A DNA stretch of 7,470 nucleotides from Oceanococcus sp041625325 (lineage in GTDB: Bacteria > Pseudomonadota > Gammaproteobacteria > Nevskiales > Oceanococcaceae). Shown here in pieces: positions 1 to 7,012 of the stretch (position 1 is the first letter of the stretch; the number at the start of each line of letters is the position of its first letter). The position numbers were made by a program, and so were the translations under genes. The notes under the pieces were generated by a model, which saw nothing but the letters and a program-made list of their open reading frames with translations, was not told the DNA's origin and searched no databases. The stretch spans positions 1 through 7,470 of the forward strand of contig JBFJTN010000181.1 in NCBI GenBank assembly GCA_041625325.1, in the 5' to 3' direction.

Positions 1-311
1 ACCACATCCCCGGTGACACCCCCTACATGCGCTACTTCCTGGCCCATATCATGCAGTTCCAGTTCTATGCCGCGATGTGCGATGCGGCCGGCCACAGCGG
101 CCCGTTGCATGAATGCAATTTCGCCGGCAGCGAGGCCGCGGGCGAGCGCATGTGGGCCATGTTGCAGGCGGGGCAGAGTCAGCCCTGGCCGCAGACCCTG
201 CAGATCCTCACCGACGGACGCGAGATGGACGCACAGCCCTTGCTGCGTTATTTCGCGCCGCTGCGCGAGTGGCTGGATGCGCGCAATCAGGGTCAGGCCT
301 GCGGCTGGTAG
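1..311 (+). CDS. Peptidyl-dipeptidase A (M2 family, ACE-like), C-terminal fragment
   Basis: This is the C-terminal end (about 102 residues) of a zinc peptidyl-dipeptidase that removes dipeptides from peptide C-termini; the gene starts left of the window. The first full codon is at 3. The opening residues HIPGDTPYMRYF align with the human ACE segment carrying substrate and chloride ligands: the His, the Tyr after TP, and the Arg-Tyr pair match testis-ACE H513, Y520, R522 and Y523. Two cysteines in MC-DAAGHSGPLHEC are 12 residues apart, like the conserved ACE disulfide C538-C550, which fits a periplasmic or secreted enzyme. PWPQTL, MDAQPLLRYF and a final CGW also follow the ACE pattern. The HExxH zinc site lies outside the window, so activity cannot be judged here. 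The family assignment is secure from this tail alone. Confidence 0.93.
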   Translation, partial: HIPGDTPYMRYFLAHIMQFQFYAAMCDAAGHSGPLHECNFAGSEAAGERMWAMLQAGQSQPWPQTLQILTDGREMDAQPLLRYFAPLREWLDARNQGQACGW

Positions 312-367
312 GTCTTTACATTTTCTTGCTGCCGGTCCGGCCACCCTGAGGGGGTCTGTCGAGCATC

Positions 368-373
368 AGGAGG
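368..373 (+). promoter_or_regulatory. Strong Shine-Dalgarno for the 70-aa ORF
   Basis: AGGAGG lies six bases before the ATG at 380. A near-perfect ribosome binding site at this spacing is the main evidence that the small low-complexity reading frame downstream is really translated. The rest of the gap after the dipeptidase (312-367) shows no convincing sigma-70 promoter: a TTTACA near 315-320 has no matching -10. No clear terminator is seen either. Confidence 0.75.
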
Positions 374-379
374 TGCTGC

Positions 380-592
380 ATGCAGCCAATTTCTTCCGCA
401 AGCGCTCCGTCGCCCCTGCCGGGGCTGGAGCCTGCTGGCAGTGCGCCGGCCGAGGCACAGCGGCTTGAGGAGCGGGCGGCCCAGGAGCAGGTCCCGCCCG
501 TGCCGGCGAGCGAGCAGGCCGTCGCCGAGCAGCAGGTCCGTCGTGCCGAGGCAGGGGAAACGCGCGGCCAGCAGCTGGACGTCCGCGCCTAG
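380..592 (+). CDS. Small disordered protein with SprA-like C-terminal tail
   Basis: This is a 70-residue protein of unknown function. It begins MQPISSASAPSPLPG, followed by an Ala/Pro/Glu/Gln-rich stretch that should be disordered or helical. It has no signal peptide, membrane segment or cysteine. Its last residues (RAEAGETRGQQLDVRA) closely resemble the end of the next gene (RAEGETARGRFFDARA): 11 positions match when one residue is shifted, and many codons are identical. The stop at 590-592 is five bases before the next start, in a different frame, so the two genes probably form an operon with coupled translation. Alternatively it is the frameshifted N-terminal part of the same protein, since SprA-family proteins often have long low-complexity N-termini. 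The strong ribosome binding site supports translation; function is unknown. Confidence 0.6.
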   Translation: MQPISSASAPSPLPGLEPAGSAPAEAQRLEERAAQEQVPPVPASEQAVAEQQVRRAEAGETRGQQLDVRA

Positions 593-597
593 GACCC

Positions 598-1071
598 ATG
601 CTGACGGGGCTAGGTCCGGCCACGGCCCTGCATCACGGCGGTGGCCTGGAGACCCTGCGCCCGAACCACTCGCCGGCCCCGTCGAGCCAGGATGAAGCGG
701 AGCAGCTGACGCAGCTGCGCAGCGCGGATCGACGGGTCCGTGCGCATGAACAGGCGCATGCCGCGGTGGGTGGCCGCTACGCGGGGGCGCCGCGCTACGA
801 GTTCGAGCGCGGCCCGGACGGCGTGATGTACGCGGTGGCGGGAGAGGTCAGCATCAGCACCGCCCCGATTCCGAATGACCCGCAGGCCACCATCGAGAAG
901 ATGGATACGGTCGTGGCCGCGGCGCTGGCGCCGATCGACCCCTCGCCGCAGGATCGCCAGGTGGCGGCCGAGGCGCGTCGCGAGCGCCAGCGGGCGGTGC
1001 AGGAAGCCGCGCAGCAGGCCCGTGCAGAAGGGGAGACGGCTCGCGGCCGTTTCTTCGACGCCCGCGCCTGA
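598..1071 (+). CDS. SprA-related putative metalloprotease (PF12118-like)
   Basis: This 157-residue protein is of the SprA-related family annotated as putative metalloprotease. Residues 1-35 are low complexity. The conserved core runs from about 36 to 115: RRVRAHEQAHAAVGG contains an HExxH-type zinc motif at 50-54 (HEQAH), followed by YAGAP (61-65), YEFERGPDG (67-75) and the GEVSIS block (82-87). A charged, glutamine-rich helix and the tail RGRFFDARA close it. The zinc motif is visible, but I cannot identify a third ligand, and to my knowledge proteolysis has not been shown for most members. There is no signal peptide. The ATG at 598 has only a weak AGGA three bases upstream, so translation probably relies on coupling to the preceding ORF. 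The family is often longer, so the N-terminus may be truncated or frameshifted. The stop lies 9 bases from that of the convergent permease. Confidence 0.85.
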   Translation: MLTGLGPATALHHGGGLETLRPNHSPAPSSQDEAEQLTQLRSADRRVRAHEQAHAAVGGRYAGAPRYEFERGPDGVMYAVAGEVSISTAPIPNDPQATIEKMDTVVAAALAPIDPSPQDRQVAAEARRERQRAVQEAAQQARAEGETARGRFFDARA

Positions 1072-1080
1072 ACCGGGGCC

Positions 1081-2844
1081 TCAGAACCAGATCAGATTGA
1101 TGGCCGTGATGCCGGCGACCGCGCAGACCCCATTCAGTGGCAGGCCGACCCGCAGGAAATCGCTGAAGCGGTAGCCGCCAGGTCCGTAGACCATGAGGTG
1201 GGTCTGATAACCCAGCGGGGTCGCGAAAGCCGCCGAGGCCGCGATCATCACGCAGAGCACGAAGGGTTCGGCCGGCAGCCCGGCGCCCTCGGCCGCGCCC
1301 AGCACGATGGGCAGGGCCAGCGCCGCGGCCGCGTTGTTGGTGATCACCTCGCTCATCACCAGGGTCAGCAGGTAGCTGCCGATCAGCAGCATCAGCGGCG
1401 TGCTGCTGGTGAACTGGTTGAGAACCTGCGCGATCATGCCGGCCGCGCCGGATTCGCGCACCGCGACGCCCAGCGCCATGGCGCAGGCGATGGTCAGCAG
1501 CACGGGGCCATCCAGGGAGGCCTTGGCCTGGCTGAAACTCAGGCAGCGGGTCACCACCATGGCCATGGCGCCGGTCAGCGCGGCGGTCAGGATGTCCAGC
1601 ACGCCGGTGGCGGCGGTGATGATGACCGCGGCGACGATGGCGCCGGCCAGCCGCGCCTTGGGCCGGTTGATCGGGTCGGTTTCGGTATCGGTGACCAGCA
1701 GGAAATCGCGGTTGTATTTCTGCCGGCTGAGGAAGGCCGGACGCGTTTCCAGCAGCAGGGTGTCGGCGGCCTGCAGGCGGATGCGGCCAAGGTGGCCGGG
1801 TACCCGGCGACCGCCCCGGGCCACCGCGATGACCACGGCGCCATAGCGTTTGCGGAAATCGGCGTCGCCGATGCTCATGCCGATGATCGGCGAGGAGGGC
1901 GACAGGACCACCTCGACCAGACGCCGCTCGGGGGTCGCCTGGGCCAGCGCCATGTGGTCGGGCGAGACCGGCGCCAGGCCGTGCATCTCCTGCAGCTGCA
2001 GCACGCCACGGGTGTCGCCCACGAAGATCAGGCGGTCATTGGCCTGCAGGCGCTCTTCCCGGGACACCGCGCTGAGCACATGCGGACCGCGCACGATCTC
2101 GACCAGATACAGGCCCATGCCGCGAATGTCGCGCAGGCCGGACTCGGCGATGCTCTTGCCGACCAGCGGTCCGCCTTCGACCACGATCATCTCGGTGGAA
2201 TACTCGCGTGGATCACCGAAGCTGTCGTCGACGTCCTGGTGCACCGGCAGCAGGTGCCGGCCGACCAGGACCAGGTAGAGCAGGCCGGCGCTGGCCACCA
2301 CCAGGCCAATCGGCGTGATGCTGAACAGGCCCAGGCTGCTCTCGCCGGTCATGCCTTCGAACAGGCCCAGCACCACCAGGTTGGTGCTGGTGCCGATCAT
2401 CGTCAGGGTGCCGCCGAGCACCGCCGAGTAGCTGAGGGGAATCAGCAGCTTGGACACCGCGATGCCGGTACGCCGGGACCAGTTGTTGAGGGCCGGAATC
2501 AGGGCCGCCACGATCGGCGTGTTGTTCATCACGCTGCTCAGGGCGGTGACCGGCAGCATCACGCGCAGCAGGGCACCCAGCTCGCTGCGGGGCTGGCCGA
2601 GCACCCGGGAGCTGAGCCAGCCGACCCCGCCGGTATGGCGGATGCCGGCGGCGATGATGTAGAGAAAGGCGATGGTGGCCAGGCCCGGGTTGGCGAAGCC
2701 GCTGAGCAGGGCGGCCTGGTCGATCACGCCGGACAGGGCCAGGGCGGTCAGGGCCATCAGCAGGATACGGTCCGGCCCGTAACGGGTCAGCATCAGCGCC
2801 GCGAAAACCGCCAGGGTGAGGGCCAGAACGAACAGGGCTTGCAT
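1081..2844 (-). CDS. SLC13-family permease with two TrkA-C domains
   Basis: This is an inner-membrane secondary transporter of the divalent-anion/sodium symporter type (SLC13/DASS), about 587 residues. The N-terminal half is hydrophobic from the start (MQALFVLALTLAVFAALML) and carries NNTPIVAALIP (about 107-117) and GTSTNLVV (151-158). Two cytosolic TrkA-C/RCK_C domains follow (about 210-289 and 304-379; GPLVGKSIAESG and SPIIGMSIGDADF). The second half has TNNAAAALALPI and TPLGYQTHLMVYGPGGY. The split arrangement with TrkA-C domains between the halves is typical of bacterial SLC13 permeases; substrates in the family include sulfate and di- or tricarboxylates, and the one used here cannot be read from sequence. 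I chose the ATG ending at 2844 because the first membrane helix begins there; an upstream ATG (2892) would add 16 polar residues. Neither has a good ribosome binding site. Confidence 0.9.
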   Translation of the reverse strand: MQALFVLALTLAVFAALMLTRYGPDRILLMALTALALSGVIDQAALLSGFANPGLATIAFLYIIAAGIRHTGGVGWLSSRVLGQPRSELGALLRVMLPVTALSSVMNNTPIVAALIPALNNWSRRTGIAVSKLLIPLSYSAVLGGTLTMIGTSTNLVVLGLFEGMTGESSLGLFSITPIGLVVASAGLLYLVLVGRHLLPVHQDVDDSFGDPREYSTEMIVVEGGPLVGKSIAESGLRDIRGMGLYLVEIVRGPHVLSAVSREERLQANDRLIFVGDTRGVLQLQEMHGLAPVSPDHMALAQATPERRLVEVVLSPSSPIIGMSIGDADFRKRYGAVVIAVARGGRRVPGHLGRIRLQAADTLLLETRPAFLSRQKYNRDFLLVTDTETDPINRPKARLAGAIVAAVIITAATGVLDILTAALTGAMAMVVTRCLSFSQAKASLDGPVLLTIACAMALGVAVRESGAAGMIAQVLNQFTSSTPLMLLIGSYLLTLVMSEVITNNAAAALALPIVLGAAEGAGLPAEPFVLCVMIAASAAFATPLGYQTHLMVYGPGGYRFSDFLRVGLPLNGVCAVAGITAINLIWF

Positions 2845-2899
2845 GATGGTGATCGACCGAGATGGGGCGGCGTGCGTGGCAACCCGCGGCATGGAACAA

Positions 2900-2929
2900 T
2901 GACGGCCAGACCCCTACGCGCGGCCGTCA
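2900..2929. promoter_or_regulatory. Inverted repeat in divergent permease/WYL promoter region
   Basis: TGACGGCC, 14 bases, then GGCCGTCA: perfect 8-base arms with centres 22 bp apart, about two helical turns, as expected for a dimeric regulator contacting one DNA face. It lies about 50 bases upstream of the WYL regulator ATG and 55 bases upstream of the preferred permease start. On the minus strand the right arm contains TTGACG, a possible -35, but no -10 is found at 16-18 bases. A role as operator for the adjacent regulator is inference; chance is possible in such GC-rich DNA. Confidence 0.35.
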
Positions 2930-2979
2930 AGGCTGCGGGAATAGTAGCAAAGCCGCCGGGCTGACGAGGCCATAAGCTT

Positions 2980-3960
2980 ATGGACAAATTTGATCGCATC
3001 TATGCCATGCACCGCATCCTGTCGGGGCGGCGGACGCCGATCTCCCACGAGGCGCTGCAGCAGCAGCTGGAATGCTCGCGGGCGACCGTGACGCGCACCC
3101 TGGAGTTGCTGCGCGATCACCTCAATGCGCCGGTCATCTACGACCGTGAGCGCAATGGTTACATCTACGCCCGCCAGGGCGAGGCCTGGGAACTGCCCGG
3201 TTTCTGGCTCAGCTCGCGCGAGATCGTGGCGCTGATGGCCGGGATGAAGTTTCTCGGTGAGTCCGGTCAGGGTTTGCTGTCCGAACTGGTGCGGCCCTTC
3301 CGCATGCGCCTGGAGGAGATGCTCAGGGCGAAACACATGGGCGCGGGGGAACTGCTGCGCCGGGTGAAGATCCTCACCACCAATGCCCGCCCGCAGGGGG
3401 CCTTCTTCCATGTGGTGGCCGATGCCACCGTGCGCCGCCGCCGGCTGCAGATCAGCTACCACAGCCGCACGGCGGATGAGGAATCACGCCGCGAGGTGTC
3501 GCCGCAGCGCCTGGTGCACTACCGCAACAACTGGTATCTCGACGCCTGGTGCCACAGCCGCGACGGACTGCGCACGTTCTCCATCGACCGCATCGGCCGG
3601 GCCGAGATGCGCGCGGAAGCGGCCCGGGACATTCCCGAGCGTGAGCTCGACGCCCAGCTGGCGCACAGCTACGGCATCTTCGCCGGGGCGCCGGCCGCGG
3701 TGGCGGAGCTGCTGTTCAGTGCCCACGCGGCGCGCTGGGTCGCGGAGGAGACCTGGCATCCGGAGCAGCAGGGCAGCTGGCAGGAGGATGGGCGCTACCT
3801 GCTCAGGCTGCCCTACGCCCAGCCCGCCGAACTGCTGGGCGAGATCCTGCGTTTCGGCCCCGACGTCGAGGTTCGCGCGCCGGTCGCCCTGCGGGAAATG
3901 GCGCAGCAGCGGTTGCGCGAGGCCTTGTCGGCCTATACGGCGGAAGCCGCGAGCGTCTGA
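2980..3960 (+). CDS. HTH-WYL transcriptional regulator (YafY type)
   Basis: This is a 326-residue cytosolic DNA-binding regulator. Residues 1-60 form a winged helix-turn-helix of the YafY type: MDKFDRIYAMHRILSGRRTP leads into a recognition region with CSRATVTRTLELLRDH (32-47) and a wing ending NGYIYA. A linker with SSREIVALM (78-86) precedes the WYL domain (about 145-215), with the hallmark NNWYLDAWC at 183-191 and RTFSIDRI at 198-205. The WCX-like C-terminal region covers about 240-315. WYL domains are Sm-like folds thought to sense nucleic acid or nucleotide ligands. It is transcribed divergently from the SLC13 permease, which makes that gene and itself the first candidate targets. GACGAGG lies about 10 bases before the ATG, a rather long spacing. 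Its stop is one base from the stop of the convergent GMC gene. Confidence 0.92.
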   Translation: MDKFDRIYAMHRILSGRRTPISHEALQQQLECSRATVTRTLELLRDHLNAPVIYDRERNGYIYARQGEAWELPGFWLSSREIVALMAGMKFLGESGQGLLSELVRPFRMRLEEMLRAKHMGAGELLRRVKILTTNARPQGAFFHVVADATVRRRRLQISYHSRTADEESRREVSPQRLVHYRNNWYLDAWCHSRDGLRTFSIDRIGRAEMRAEAARDIPERELDAQLAHSYGIFAGAPAAVAELLFSAHAARWVAEETWHPEQQGSWQEDGRYLLRLPYAQPAELLGEILRFGPDVEVRAPVALREMAQQRLREALSAYTAEAASV

Positions 3961-3961
3961 C

Positions 3962-5584
3962 TCAGGCCGCGGCGGCCACCCGCTCCGCGTCCTGCTTCGC
4001 CGCGGCCAGGATCATGTCGGCCGCCTTTTCGGCGATCACCATGCAGGGTGCGTTGGTGTTGCCCGAGATGATGCTCGGCATGATCGAGGCATCGACCACC
4101 CGCAGGCCCTGCATGCCATGCACCCGCAGTTGCGGGTCGACCACGGCCATCTCGTCCGTGCCCATCTTGCAGCTGCCCACCGGGTGATAGACGGTTTCCG
4201 CGCCCTGGCGGATGGCGTCCTCGATCTCCTGGTCGGTCTTCGCGGTGGGGCCCGGGGCATACTCTTCGCCCAGATTGTCGGCGAAGGCCGGCGCCTGCAT
4301 GATGCGGCGGCCCAGCTTCACGCCCTCGCGCAGGGTGGCGATGTCGTCGGGGTGCTCCAGATAGTTGGCCTCGATGCGCGCCGGGGCCAGCGGGTCGGCT
4401 GAATTCAGGCCGATGCGTCCGCGGCTCTTCGGGTGCAGGTCGCAGACATGCAGGGACATGCCGTAGCCGTAGCGCAGGGTCCGCCCGTGGTTCTCCAGCC
4501 GGGTGGGAATGAAGTGGAATTGCAGGTTCGGCGCGGGCAGCGACGGATCGGTGCGGGCGAAGGCGCCGCCTTCGGCGAAATTGCTGGCCAGATGGCCGCG
4601 CCGGAAGAACATGTAGCGCAGCAGGGCGACCAGGGTGGAGGGCACGGCGGACAGTGCCAGACCGACCGCCTCGCGCTTGCGGTCGCCGTAGCTGAGCACA
4701 TAGTCGAGATGATCCTGCAGGTTCTCGCCGACGCCGGGCAGCTCGTGGTGCACGGTGATGTCATGCCGGCGCAGCTCCTCGGCCGGCCCGATGCCGGACA
4801 GCAGGAGCAGCTGCGGGGAGTTGATCGCGCCGCCGGAGAGAATGACTTCGCGCTCGCAGTGCGCCTGCATGCTCTGACCGTTGTGCACGTATTCGATGCC
4901 GACCGCCCGCTGGCCGTCCAGCAGGATGCGGGTGGCCTGGGCGCCGGTGATCACGTGCAGGTTGGGCCGGGTGTCACGAATCGGGCTGAGGTAGGCGCGC
5001 GCGGCGGACCAGCGTCGGCCATCGTCCTGGGTGACCTGGTACAGGCCGGCGCCTTCCTGTTCCGCGCCATTGAAGTCCTGGTTGCGCGGCAGGCCGCACT
5101 GGGTGGCGGCCTCGACGAATTTCAGCGAGGTCGGGTTCGGTTCTCGGGCATCGCTGACGTGCAGCGGCCCTCCCGTGCCATGCCAGTGGTCGGCGCCGCG
5201 CGCATTGTGCTCGTTGCGGCGGAAGTAGGGCAGCAGATCCGCGTAGGACCAGCCGTTGTTGCCCTGGGCCGCCCACTGGTCGTAATCGGCCGGATTGCCG
5301 CGAATGTAGACCATGGCGTTGACCGAGCTGGAGCCGCCCAGGGTCTTGCCGCGGGGCCAGAACAGACTGCGATTGGCCAGCTGCTTCTGCGGTGCGGTGT
5401 CGTACAGCCAGTTGTGCTTCTCGCTCTGCATCAGCATCAGCACGCCGAAGGGCATGTGGATGAAGAAGCTCTTGTCCTCGGGGCCGGCTTCCAGCAGCAG
5501 CACCCGGGTATCCGGGTTCTCGCTCAGCCGGTTGGCGAGCACGCAGCCGGATGAGCCGGCACCGACGATGATGTAGTGGTACAT
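3962..5584 (-). CDS. GMC oxidoreductase, AlkJ/choline-dehydrogenase-like
   Basis: This is a 540-residue FAD-dependent alcohol dehydrogenase of the GMC family. VGAGSSG (residues 7-13) is the dinucleotide-binding loop, with E32 at the end of the second strand (LLLEAG) for the FAD ribose. GMC signature 1 is RGKTLGGSSSVNAMVYIRG (78-96) and signature 2 is GAINSPQLLLLSGIG (252-266). The catalytic pair is probably H467 (YHPVGSCKMG) and N511 (GNTNAP). From memory, segments such as NRSLFWPRGKTLGGSS and HPKSRGRIGL resemble Pseudomonas AlkJ, a membrane-associated, quinone-linked dehydrogenase of medium-chain alcohols; automatic annotation often says choline dehydrogenase. No signal peptide is seen. The ATG ending at 5584 has GGAG at good spacing and MYHYIIVGAG begins exactly where the family does; a longer frame to 5818 would cross the promoter and the next gene. 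A beta-oxidation gene lies upstream, so alcohol substrates feeding acyl-CoA metabolism are plausible; the substrate is not proven. Confidence 0.93.
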   Translation of the reverse strand: MYHYIIVGAGSSGCVLANRLSENPDTRVLLLEAGPEDKSFFIHMPFGVLMLMQSEKHNWLYDTAPQKQLANRSLFWPRGKTLGGSSSVNAMVYIRGNPADYDQWAAQGNNGWSYADLLPYFRRNEHNARGADHWHGTGGPLHVSDAREPNPTSLKFVEAATQCGLPRNQDFNGAEQEGAGLYQVTQDDGRRWSAARAYLSPIRDTRPNLHVITGAQATRILLDGQRAVGIEYVHNGQSMQAHCEREVILSGGAINSPQLLLLSGIGPAEELRRHDITVHHELPGVGENLQDHLDYVLSYGDRKREAVGLALSAVPSTLVALLRYMFFRRGHLASNFAEGGAFARTDPSLPAPNLQFHFIPTRLENHGRTLRYGYGMSLHVCDLHPKSRGRIGLNSADPLAPARIEANYLEHPDDIATLREGVKLGRRIMQAPAFADNLGEEYAPGPTAKTDQEIEDAIRQGAETVYHPVGSCKMGTDEMAVVDPQLRVHGMQGLRVVDASIMPSIISGNTNAPCMVIAEKAADMILAAAKQDAERVAAAA

Positions 5585-5611
5585 GGTCACTCCAGGCGCT
5601 GGCGGATGACC

Positions 5612-5640
5612 AATGTAGGCGCAGCTGACCGATCGGTCAA
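5612..5640 (-). promoter_or_regulatory. Sigma-70 promoter of the GMC gene
   Basis: On the minus strand, TTGACC (plus positions 5635-5640; five of six consensus bases) is followed by exactly 17 bases and TACATT (5612-5617; four of six). The ATG begins 27 bases after the -10, giving a predicted leader of about 20 bases that includes the GGAG ribosome binding site. It sits in the 76-base gap between the lipoprotein stop and the GMC start. The spacing, match and position together make this the best promoter in the window. Confidence 0.7.
5626..5639. promoter_or_regulatory. Perfect 14-bp palindrome, TetR-type operator over the -35
   Basis: TGACCGATCGGTCA is its own reverse complement. It covers most of the -35 box and runs into the spacer of the GMC promoter, an ideal position for repression by blocking RNA polymerase. 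Its length and TGACC...GGTCA half-sites resemble known TetR-family operators (for example RutR, TTGACCAnnTGGTCAA). No TetR gene is present in the window, so the repressor would be encoded elsewhere. Assignment to the TetR family is inference; the palindrome itself is plain. Confidence 0.65.
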
Positions 5641-5660
5641 TTGCGTGCGGGCCAGCGCCT

Positions 5661-6941
5661 TCAGGGTACGGCGAGGCGGCGCACGTGGTGGAAGTTGGCG
5701 TTCTCGGTCGCATCGAAGCCCGGGTCGCCGGGATCGTCGCCATTGTCACCGTCGGCGATCCACAGGGTGGCGTCATCGGGCGCGATGGCCAGGCCTTCCA
5801 TGCCCGAGAAGCGGGCATTGCTGCCGGTGTCGTCGACGAAGCCGCGCATGCCGGCGGCGCCGGCCTGGGTGAATACCGAGCCCCCGCTGATGCGGCGGAT
5901 CAGATAGTTGTCATGATCGGCCACGTAGATGTCCATCCCGGCGACCGCGACATCCCGGGGAGCGTTGAAGGTGGCCACCGCCAGGGTGCCGTTGGCGCTG
6001 CCTGCGCTGCTGCCGGCAAAGCTGCTGACGGTGCCGTCCAGGGCGACCAGACGCAGGCGGTGATTGCCCTGGTCGGCGACCAGCAGGCGGCCATCGCTCA
6101 TCAGATCGAGGCCATAGGGCTGGTTGAAGCGGGCGGGCGGGTCGATATCCGGGAAATTGCCGGTGTCCTCCGCGCCGGGCGAGTCGTTCACCCCGGCCAG
6201 AGGGGTGACATTGCCGGTGGCCGGGTCGAGGATGGACAGCACATGATGCGCCGGGTCGCTCATCGCGATGCGTCCGTCGCCCAGGACCACCAGGCCGCGC
6301 GGACGGCCCAGGTCGCTGGCGATCAGGCTGATCATCCCGGTGGCCAGTTGGACCGCCCAGATCGTGCCGGTGCTGTCATCGCGCGCGCCGGCCTCGTTGC
6401 CGTCGGTCTGGATGTACAGGATCCCCTGGCTGGCATCCAGGGCCAGGCCGAAGGGGCGGGAAAAGCTGTCCGGCGCCAGGTCGGCGGGGGCGATCAGCGT
6501 GCTCACCGTGCCGTCATCCGCGATCACGCGGATCGCGTCGTTGTCGTAGTCGGCGACATAGACGCGTCCGTCCAGTCCCACCTCCACATTGGCCGGATTG
6601 TTGAACTGGGCCTGATCATGCGCGCCGTCGGTGAAGCCCGGTCCGGTCGTGCCGACGATGCGGCCGAAGTCCGGGGTGGGTGTCGGTGTGGGCGTCGGCG
6701 TGGGTGTCGGCGTCGGGCTGGGCGTCGCCGCTGGTGTCGGCGTGGGTGTGACCGCAGGGCTCGGCGAGGGGCTCGGCGAGGGGCTGGCGGACGGACTGGC
6801 CGTGGGCGCCGCGGTCGGTGCCGGCGTGGGGCTGGCCGTGGGGGCCGGCGTGGCGGGACCGGCGCCCGGAATCTGTTCCGTGGTGCAGGCCGTGAGCGCA
6901 AGCAGCAGGCTGGCCAGATACAGGCCGCGGCGGTAGTCCAT
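5661..6941 (-). CDS. Lipoprotein with Pro/Thr/Ser linker and NHL beta-propeller
   Basis: This is a 426-residue secreted lipoprotein. MDYRRGLYLASLLLALTAC is a lipoprotein signal peptide with cleavage before C19; the +2 residue is Thr, so it lacks the Asp that would retain it at the inner membrane, and outer-membrane anchoring is likely. Residues 29-90 are a Pro/Thr/Ala/Ser linker ending in a long (TP)n run. Residues about 100-426 hold around six NHL-like repeats, for example ANVEVGLDGRVYVADYDND (118-136), PYGLDLMSDGRLLVADQGNHRLR (275-297, shown in part by LLVADQGNHRLR) and EGLAIAPDDATLWIADGDN (382-400), enough for a six-bladed propeller. Such propellers usually bind proteins or ligands; no catalytic motif is seen and the function is unknown. 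The ATG ending at 6941 has AGGGGGGAT just upstream; a longer frame to 7175 would bury the signal peptide. Confidence 0.9.
   Translation of the reverse strand: MDYRRGLYLASLLLALTACTTEQIPGAGPATPAPTASPTPAPTAAPTASPSASPSPSPSPSPAVTPTPTPAATPSPTPTPTPTPTPTPTPDFGRIVGTTGPGFTDGAHDQAQFNNPANVEVGLDGRVYVADYDNDAIRVIADDGTVSTLIAPADLAPDSFSRPFGLALDASQGILYIQTDGNEAGARDDSTGTIWAVQLATGMISLIASDLGRPRGLVVLGDGRIAMSDPAHHVLSILDPATGNVTPLAGVNDSPGAEDTGNFPDIDPPARFNQPYGLDLMSDGRLLVADQGNHRLRLVALDGTVSSFAGSSAGSANGTLAVATFNAPRDVAVAGMDIYVADHDNYLIRRISGGSVFTQAGAAGMRGFVDDTGSNARFSGMEGLAIAPDDATLWIADGDNGDDPGDPGFDATENANFHHVRRLAVP
6672..6857 (-). repeat. Degenerate 6-bp tandem repeat encoding the Pro/Thr/Ser linker
   Basis: These 186 bases encode 62 residues of alternating Pro with Thr, Ser or Ala. 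On the plus strand the unit reads roughly GTSGGY (such as GTGGGT and GTCGGC), with an exact 12-base duplication CTCGGCGAGGGG near 6761-6784. Units are multiples of three, so slippage changes linker length without breaking the frame. The linker likely spaces the propeller away from the membrane. The strand is strongly biased to G and T, unlike its surroundings. Confidence 0.85.
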
Positions 6942-7012
6942 GAGATCCCCCCTGGGTCGCGAATCCACCTGCGCCCGAGCATACACCCGGCCCGGCGGCA
7001 AGGGGAGAGCTG

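Noticed and set aside
1198..2964. 588-aa open frame on the plus strand opposite the SLC13 permease
   Set aside because: It is a GC-driven antisense shadow: composition is His/Gln/Gly-rich without any domain, while the opposite strand encodes a clear transporter.
3966..3978. GGCCGC-G-GCGGCC inverted repeat near the convergent stops as a terminator
   Set aside because: It lies within GMC Ala codons, has a one-base loop and no T-run; it is explained by codon use in GC-rich DNA.
5585..5818. N-terminal extension of the GMC gene by 78 residues
   Set aside because: It crosses the -10/-35 promoter and the end of the lipoprotein gene, and the family begins at MYHYIIVGAG with a ribosome binding site.
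6755..6790. Possible G-quadruplex in the repeat linker
   Set aside because: G-tracts are separated by about eight bases, and the transcript from this region is C-rich; coding repeats explain the pattern.
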